Source: Petrosia ficiformis (Eukaryota > Porifera > Demospongiae > Haplosclerida > Petrosiidae). From it: a stretch of DNA of 64,000 nt. A program made the translations under genes and the position numbers. The notes under the pieces are model-generated. The model made no database searches, was not told the DNA's origin, and saw only the letters and a program-made list of their open reading frames with translations. Numbering within the stretch: the stretch's first letter is position 1; each line of letters opens with the position of its first letter. Of the stretch, positions 58,401-64,000 are shown piece by piece. The stretch spans positions 4,016,926 through 4,080,925 of the forward strand of contig OX345651.1 of the NCBI GenBank assembly GCA_947044365.1. Direction: 5' to 3'.

Positions 58401-59214
58401 CTTGCTATCAATCTTTTAAAACTTGTGAATAAAAAATTTATGAAACTACATGTATTAATGTATGCCATTTGTTGGACAAGATAGGACTGGCTTGTAAAAC
58501 CAAGTAATCTGTTGACATTTTAGTTATAGTCATAGTAAAGCATTGAGTTAGTTTTAGTTATTAATAAATGATAATAATTTAGTAATAGTTATATTTCTAC
58601 TACTTTTAGTTTTAGTTATTGTTTAAGCTAAATTGTATTGTTTAAGATAATACATCTAAACTATTAGCCTGTTCATACTAACACAAAATATACGCACACA
58701 TCAGACATTGCATATCTACTTGGTACTTCATCTACACGGTATTTACATTTACTTTTATAAAATTGTCATGTATCTACTTGTATTGGTGGCATTTACTTTC
58801 ATGTATTTACATCTACTTCTCATGAAACAATGTGTACATGTGTATATGCACGTATCAACAATGGAAAGTAACTACTTAAAAAACATTTCGCGAGGCAATC
58901 TTTATTTTGTTGTGATGAAGAAGGAAAGGTGAAAAAGACATTATAATCAATACCAAAAGCCATTGTCCATAAATTAATTGAAGGGCATGGCTTGAATATT
59001 TTACACTATTTATTTTCATGTATTCTCATTGATCAACATGTATATACATCTATCTACTTTTCACTGTGATCATTGTGTAAGTACTCATGTATCGTTTATT
59101 CACGTGTAATATCTGGCACACATACAAACATATAAGGTATTGAACTGAACCTTGTGACCTTGCTACTTGAACCAGTGATGTTACTAGCACAAGAATAATT
59201 ATCATTGTTGGCAT
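43478..59214 (-). CDS. Collagen with N-terminal TSPN/LamG-like domain and ~1,000-residue triple helix
   Basis: Start ATG 59214 (exon 59151-59256 including leader) encodes the signal peptide [20 protein letters not shown]. Exon 57727-58220 gives a TSPN-like domain ([18 protein letters not shown]). Linkers 57526-57579 and 57403-57435 lead to helix exons 57297-57350, 57161-57241 and then, with approximate bounds, near 56.87, 56.41, 56.26, 55.46, 55.18, 54.88, 54.67, 53.96, 53.12, 52.32, 51.33, 51.21, 51.07, 50.67, 50.54, 50.29, 50.14, 49.99, 49.48, 49.35, 49.23, 49.12, 47.27, 47.12, 46.93, 46.41, 46.16, 45.61, 45.45, 45.30 and 44.34 kb. The last exon is 43478-43777. Most helix exons begin with a whole Gly codon and are multiples of 9 bp (54, 63, 72, 81, 225). 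My tally is about 1,300 residues. The C-tail (about 100 residues, [12 protein letters not shown] then charged sequence) lacks a fibrillar C-propeptide. About 25 Asn-Gly-Thr/Ser sequons lie in the helix. Confidence 0.85.
44575..44880 (-). repeat. Dispersed TTAGTTAACTAA element (collagen intron)
   Basis: Reverse-complement relative of 25215-25460: CTTTTGACTTTTAGTTAACTA and ACTTTTAGTTAGTTAACTAA are shared in order. Confidence 0.55.
44938..45165. mobile_element. hAT-like MITE (collagen intron)
   Basis: Begins AGAGATGCACCAATAATCGG and contains ATACTGATCC/GATAATCG-like words in both orientations. It shares the interior TGATACTCGTAATCATTGA with 54125-54413. 'GATGCACC...' ends are typical of hAT non-autonomous elements; this assignment is from memory of the motif. 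Confidence 0.45.
46600..46805 (-). repeat. Dispersed TIR element copy (collagen intron)
   Basis: AAAATGGTGGAGGTGAAAAG, TTTTCTGAGGTCAAGGTGAA and ATTAATGACCTTTAGT are in the order of the element at 42640, reversed. Confidence 0.6.
47550..48965. repeat. 30-bp minisatellite, about 47 units (collagen intron)
   Basis: Unit ATACAAATACTAGTGATACT then TGTCATTGAA, about 47 times. Variation is confined to a few sites: TAGTGAT or TAATGAT, and GAAAT, GATAC, GATAT or AAAAT. There are three single-base insertions (TGTCCATT). The unit length is a multiple of three and free of stops in some frames, which creates open frames above 300 codons on both strands; these are not genes. Confidence 0.95.
49550..49680. 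repeat. (ATCC)n microsatellite (collagen intron)
   Basis: About 130 bp of ATCC, ATCT and GTCC units. Confidence 0.85.
50735..50990 (+). repeat. Dispersed TIR element copy with internal duplication (collagen intron)
   Basis: The block TATTGAGTTACAGTATAATC followed by ATGTATTAACCTTATGGCAT occurs twice in tandem (about 50831 and 50900) inside an otherwise standard copy of the 42640 element. Confidence 0.6.
51462..51735. repeat. ~47-bp tandem repeat, about 5-6 units (collagen intron)
   Basis: Units read AAACCGCCAAATATTTAAAT then GCAAGTATTTGATTGGCTTTCTGTAC, with minor drift. ATTGG (inverse CCAAT) recurs once per unit. Confidence 0.8.
54125..54413. mobile_element. hAT-like MITE (collagen intron)
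   Basis: Several ACCGATA/TATCGG-type words on both arms, ending CTGATTATTGGTGCATC, the inverse of the start of the element at 44938. No coding sequence. Confidence 0.45.
56500..56690 (+). repeat. Dispersed TIR element copy (collagen intron)
   Basis: TTAGTTTGGAAGGACCAACA and TTAACCTTATGACATTAAAC match the 42640 and 50735 copies in order. Confidence 0.6.
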
Positions 59215-59256
59215 AATTATTATACTCAATATTGTTTAATACTTGAACTCAAATGT

Positions 59257-60228
<972 letters not shown>

Positions 60229-60428
60229 CATTAGCATATTTTATAATACATACCAAAACCGATATTATAGTAAAATATAAAGATCCTTGCACACAAATAT
60301 ATATTTTAAAGAAAAATCAGAAATGATTAATATTAAAACCAGTGAAAACCATTAAGTTTCAAGATTATATAGTACACAAAATTAACAAATGTACATCACC
60401 AAAAAGGTCATTAAAACATATCATTATC

Positions 60429-63189
60429 TCACACGGCCTTTGATTTTGGGTCTAACAAGACCTCTCTATCTCCACTTCCATTGGGTGAAAGTGGTATAAT
60501 TTCCGATGCACCAGAATGGGTATCGAGAGATCCATACCGCCTAGTTCCTTGGTTACGTATGATGTGTGTGTTTAAAGGAGACTTCGAAACTTTATCTTTA
60601 ACAGCTTCGACATCTTCCTCAACTTGTGAGACAGAGGTTTCATTTGCAATCAGTTTCTCTGGAAAAATTTTCCCCTTGCTATACCATCCAATCAACACCA
60701 GCACAGCAGAAGGCAAGATAGCCAAAATTCCTTGTAGACCACTAAGCTGACTTGCAGAAGCAGTGAATATTACACCTCCGATGACATAAGCAAGGAATGC
60801 AAGTACAGGAAGGAAAGAAAAGACAGCAAGAAGCTGAGCTATATCTCTAATATTGCCTACATTTGATTTCTTGTCACAGGCAAACCGAAAAGACCTTCCC
60901 GAGAATAATATGGCAACATCAAAAACCACACAAAGTGCAACTGCTTTGATGAAAATAACCTTTACTAATGTTTGCAAGGGAAACAGGTAGAGAGATATGG
61001 TCAATGTAATAGCATAGAACACAACATATGAGAACAGAACTAAAAGACTCCATACTGCAACTGTCTGAGCTACGAACGACAAAATAACTTTCACACGATT
61101 CTTTAAAGGACAAATCTCCCAAAAAAAGTACTTCGGGATTTCATTATCTTTATGCTTTTTGCTGGTGTCATTATCGTTCTCTGCAAGAGGACTCAACTCT
61201 TCATTTCTTTTCCAATTTATGCCTGGAATAGGGAAATCAATATATTTCCTCATAATAATGGCTAATACGAGTTGAACAGGTACCAGTGCTGCGAATGAGT
61301 ATTTAACATGAGCTACTTGAGGTGATAAAATGTACCAGGCAGGTAACACATTCCAAACAATTGAGCATAATATAAAAGAGCAGAATATTGGGTAATACGG
61401 ATTCTTCTTGTGCTTTATTTTTTCATATATGGCATCGTAAACACTGGAACAGATACCAAGTGAAAAAAAGAATATAAAAAAATCCAATACTGCAATGAGT
61501 ATTGTAAGAATGATGTATGTAGTTTCAAAGATCTTGTTGTCGTGATCCACTTCATTCCATTCTATTGCATATCCTCTGTAAGCATTAATGGAGTCACCAG
61601 ACAAAGGATTAGAATTTAAACCCTGTGTGTTAGCATACGACTTGAGCTACAGAAAAAAATAAGCAATTGAGTTATGAACAATATACAGTGGAATCCCTCT
61701 ACTCTAGACACTCTTGGAGTCACCTGATTAGAGGGTACTATAAAGTACAGTTAAGACATTTTTAAGTGTGCTTAATACAGGGGTGTCCTCATTTTAGAGG
61801 GTTGGGTTCTACTCTAGAGATAAATGAGAGCTACCCTCGTATTCTGTTAAAACTCTAGTGGCTTAGTAGTTAAAGACTCAAGGGACCCTGAGTTGATTAT
61901 AGTATGATTATAGTCATATAATATAATTATAGTGGATGACTTAATTGATTTATAGCCTAGATTATGTTTACTACACCTGTACAACATTGCACTCTGTCAC
62001 CCCACTATGTCTGTAAGTTAAACCCATATTTATAATATTATCAGTAATGAACTATGATATTCATAGCTGTGGGTTGTAGGGATGCCATCAAACCAACAAA
62101 GTTCATGTTTATGAAGCCATACTGATAATTAGATTAGAAACACAGGTTGACAATGGGATATCGAAACTAACCCACAATAATTATGTAATTAGTTATTTAA
62201 ATGAAATATCAATTGGGTACACATAACCTCAAGTGATAAAGATAAACACTAAACAGAAAACTCTAGGATTCCAAGGACACTGGGTACTGAAAGTATTAAA
62301 TCTCAAATATTAACGACATACGTGTATGGGAAGGTGATTAGTGCCAAAATTCGTAGTGTAGATACACTAAAACAGGAGTGTCACATTACACCAACAGTAT
62401 AGTCTTCTAGTCAATAGTAGAGTCACTATGCATCGACAATATAGTCTTATAGTCACATAGTGACACTCCTACTGATTATAAGACTATACATAGTAACTCT
62501 ACTATTGACCAGAAGACTATACTGTGACACTCCTGTTTTAGTGTATCTACACTACGAATTTTGGCACTAATCACTTCCCATACATATGTCAGCAATTCTT
62601 TAAAACACATAGGTGAAGCCAATAAAGTGCTTGATTGCCATAGTGCACTGCAATCTTGGCCTTTATTGGTGTGCCACATTGCATAAATCATTATTACATA
62701 CATATACATGAATAAATTATGACTTACCACTGCTGTGAATGCTTGTAGTTCCGCCTGTAATGTAAAATTAGTATAATTATTACATTCCAGATCAGATACA
62801 TTGAGCTGAAGAACTGTCGTAACAGCGTCACTAAAAAACCAACAAGATTTCTCCCAATTAAAACCTGTAAGGATAACGCCATAGTAGGCATAACCGAGTA
62901 GAATCTGGCCCACATGAGACTGGGAGTTGTATGTCGTCCATAAGAAACACGCATTATATTTATGAGATTGTGAACAAGACAATTCGTATTTTATTGGTAC
63001 ACAGACTGGGGTTATACCAACTCGTGGAAAGAATACCTCACTCAATGTGAACAGGGTAAACGTATCGTTGAACAGGGCATCTTGAAGTTGATTGTGAATT
63101 TGGAACTGTTCTTGTGTTGGTAGATACGCGAAACCACCAGTTAGTAAGAGACAAAGAATTAGAACAATAGAGGTCATGATGGGTGCCAC
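60429..63189 (-). CDS. Two-exon multi-pass membrane protein with signal peptide and ectodomain (~559 aa)
   Basis: Exon 1 is 62728-63189 and exon 2 is 60429-61646; both junctions are in phase 0 with GTAAGT and TAG signals. Exon 1 gives a signal peptide (M...TSIVLILCLLLTGGFAY; Met1 at 63189 or Met5 at 63177) and an ectodomain with five cysteines and four sequons (NDT, NVS, NYT, NFT). Exon 2 continues the ectodomain (GYAIEWNEVDHD) and adds about seven or eight hydrophobic segments starting IILTILIAVLDFFIFFF, with KYFFWEICPL between them. A hydrophilic tail of about 85 residues has acidic and Ser/Thr-rich stretches. The layout (ectodomain, then about seven or more membrane helices, then tail) is receptor-like, but I see no known family signature; I believe relatives occur as a large sponge family. 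Starts 36 bp from the divergent GTPase gene. Confidence 0.7.
61685..61825. repeat. Degraded MITE related to 2220-2379 (intron)
   Basis: ACAGTGGAATCCCTCTACTC at the left and TTTTAGAGGGTTGGGTTCTA at the right, with AGGGGTGTCCTCA inside. Located in the intron of the 60429 gene. Confidence 0.55.
62318..62588. repeat. Long foldback element in the intron of the 60429 gene
   Basis: The left arm (TGGGAAGGTGATTAGTGCC, AAAATTCGTAGTGTAGATAC, ACTAAAACAGGAGTGTCAC) is repeated inverted on the right with one single-base indel. The inner arms (AGTATAGTCTTCTAGTCAAT...) pair as well. The total stem is over 100 bp with a short loop. Transcription through the intron would give a long hairpin RNA. Confidence 0.85.
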
Positions 63190-63225
63190 TGTCGACTTTT
63201 TATAACTTGATTAAATTTTAATAAA
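63190..63225. promoter_or_regulatory. 36-bp gap between two divergent start codons
   Basis: Only TTTTTATAACTTGATTAAAT-type sequence lies between the ATG of the 60429 gene and that of the GTPase. Promoters must therefore lie within the neighbouring transcribed parts, or one or both true starts are further inside (Met at 63177 and at 63241). A shared bidirectional promoter is inferred. Confidence 0.4.
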
Positions 63226-64000
63226 ATGGCAGTTGAAAAAATGACTTGTTCATTTGTGTTTGCAGTTTATTTATTTGCCGCTATTTTCTCTGCAAATTAT
63301 GTATTATGTCAGAAACACCAGTGGAATGGTTTGATGGTGAGAATGATAGTTGTAGGGAAGACTGGAGTAGGAAAATCTACTCTCATCAACAATATATTTG
63401 GCAAGAAGCTGGCGGAGGTTGACAATGGTCTGGGGTTGCAAACTAAAACAACTAAGGTATTAAATAAAAATATCAATGATACAAGAGTGAAGATCTGTGA
63501 TACACCAGGATTTAGGGATGGACAGGACGAGGATGAAAAATACTTGCAAGAAATAACTCACAGGTGTAGTAATCCTGATGTTATTCTATTTTGTATTAGA
63601 ATGGATGAAACACGTTGGACTGATGATTATAAGGCTACTATTTTAGGTTTGACTAATGCATTGGGTAAAAGTATCTGGAATAATACGGTTTTAGTACTCA
63701 CGTTTGCAGATAAAGTAGATGTTGATGGGATTATTGAAACTAAAACGCAGTGGAAGGAAAAAGTTTCTGAACAACTAATATTAGTAGGTGTTGATAAAGA
63801 AGTTGCAGATAAAATACCCATTGTTATGAGTGGCAAATCTGTAAATCCAGTTAATTCAGGCTTTGGTAACTGGTTACCCAGGTTATTTCTTCAATGTTTA
63901 CAAGTGTCAAAAGAAAGTGGAAAAACTGCTTTGTTAACCATTGTGTTCCATCTTATAGACAAAGGGTACATGACAGAGGATAAAATATATTTTAAGGAAT
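63226..64000 (+). CDS. AIG1/GIMAP-type GTPase with N-terminal signal or anchor (cut by window end)
   Basis: Open from ATG 63226 to the window end (258 codons). A hydrophobic stretch (TCSFVFAVYLFAAIFSANYV, residues 7-26) precedes the G domain. Motifs: P-loop GKTGVGKST, switch region with TKTT (G2), DTPGF (G3), and TFAD in the G4 position where TKAD/NKAD is usual. The order and the spacing, with DVILFCIRMDE between G3 and G4, fit the AIG1/Toc34 branch of septin-like GTPases. In animals GIMAPs are linked to lymphocyte survival and host defence, and they act at membranes by self-assembly. The rest of the protein is outside the window. Confidence 0.75.
   Translation, partial: MAVEKMTCSFVFAVYLFAAIFSANYVLCQKHQWNGLMVRMIVVGKTGVGKSTLINNIFGKKLAEVDNGLGLQTKTTKVLNKNINDTRVKICDTPGFRDGQDEDEKYLQEITHRCSNPDVILFCIRMDETRWTDDYKATILGLTNALGKSIWNNTVLVLTFADKVDVDGIIETKTQWKEKVSEQLILVGVDKEVADKIPIVMSGKSVNPVNSGFGNWLPRLFLQCLQVSKESGKTALLTIVFHLIDKGYMTEDKIYFKE

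Overview
The window looks like animal nuclear DNA. It is strongly AT-rich, with (TA)n tracts and microsatellites, very short spliceosomal introns (many near 50-60 bp), a collagen gene, and a nephrocystin-3-like gene. The compact introns, the tandem clusters of a multi-pass membrane family, the AIG1-type GTPase and the short-exon collagen suggest a sponge (Demospongiae, Amphimedon-like). That assignment is inference from gene style, not from a search.

Region 1 (1-29,125) is a tandem and inverted cluster of one intronless gene family of about 631-637 residues. Each protein has a signal peptide, a Cys-rich ectodomain of about 145 residues, roughly nine membrane segments and a conserved cytosolic tail. 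Five copies are complete (7517, 10044 and 27212 on +; 17174 and 22524 on -). One is cut by the window edge (1-612). Two are nearly full length but broken (3282-5164 by a small deletion and a nonsense codon; 13417-15318 by three indels that together restore frame). At least six decayed fragments lie between them. The spacers are full of foldback palindromes, MITE-like elements and one piggyBac-like insertion. I recognise the family as a widespread, uncharacterised invertebrate multi-pass family with a conserved GCYKDG...RDCRWF motif; no function is known to me.

Region 2 (30,511-42,442, +) is a gene of about 29 exons whose spliced product I reconstruct as about 957 residues: a DUF4062-like N-terminus, a STAND/NACHT-like NTPase with a degenerate P-loop, and TPRs, most like nephrocystin-3. 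Its first intron holds a 1.3 kb array of perfect small palindromes. Another intron carries an antisense fossil of an extracellular repeat domain.

Region 3 (43,478-59,214, -) is a collagen gene converging on region 2. It encodes a signal peptide, a thrombospondin-N/LamG-like domain, a triple helix of about 330 Gly-X-Y triplets in about 35 short exons, and a short C-terminal tail without a fibrillar C-propeptide. The helix carries about 25 Asn-Gly-Thr/Ser sequons, which is unusual.

Region 4 (59,683-64,000) has a single-exon ADAT2 tRNA adenosine deaminase gene (+), divergent from the collagen gene; a two-exon multi-pass membrane protein gene (-); and, starting only 36 bp from that gene's start codon, a divergent AIG1-type GTPase gene (+) with an N-terminal hydrophobic signal/anchor, running off the window end.
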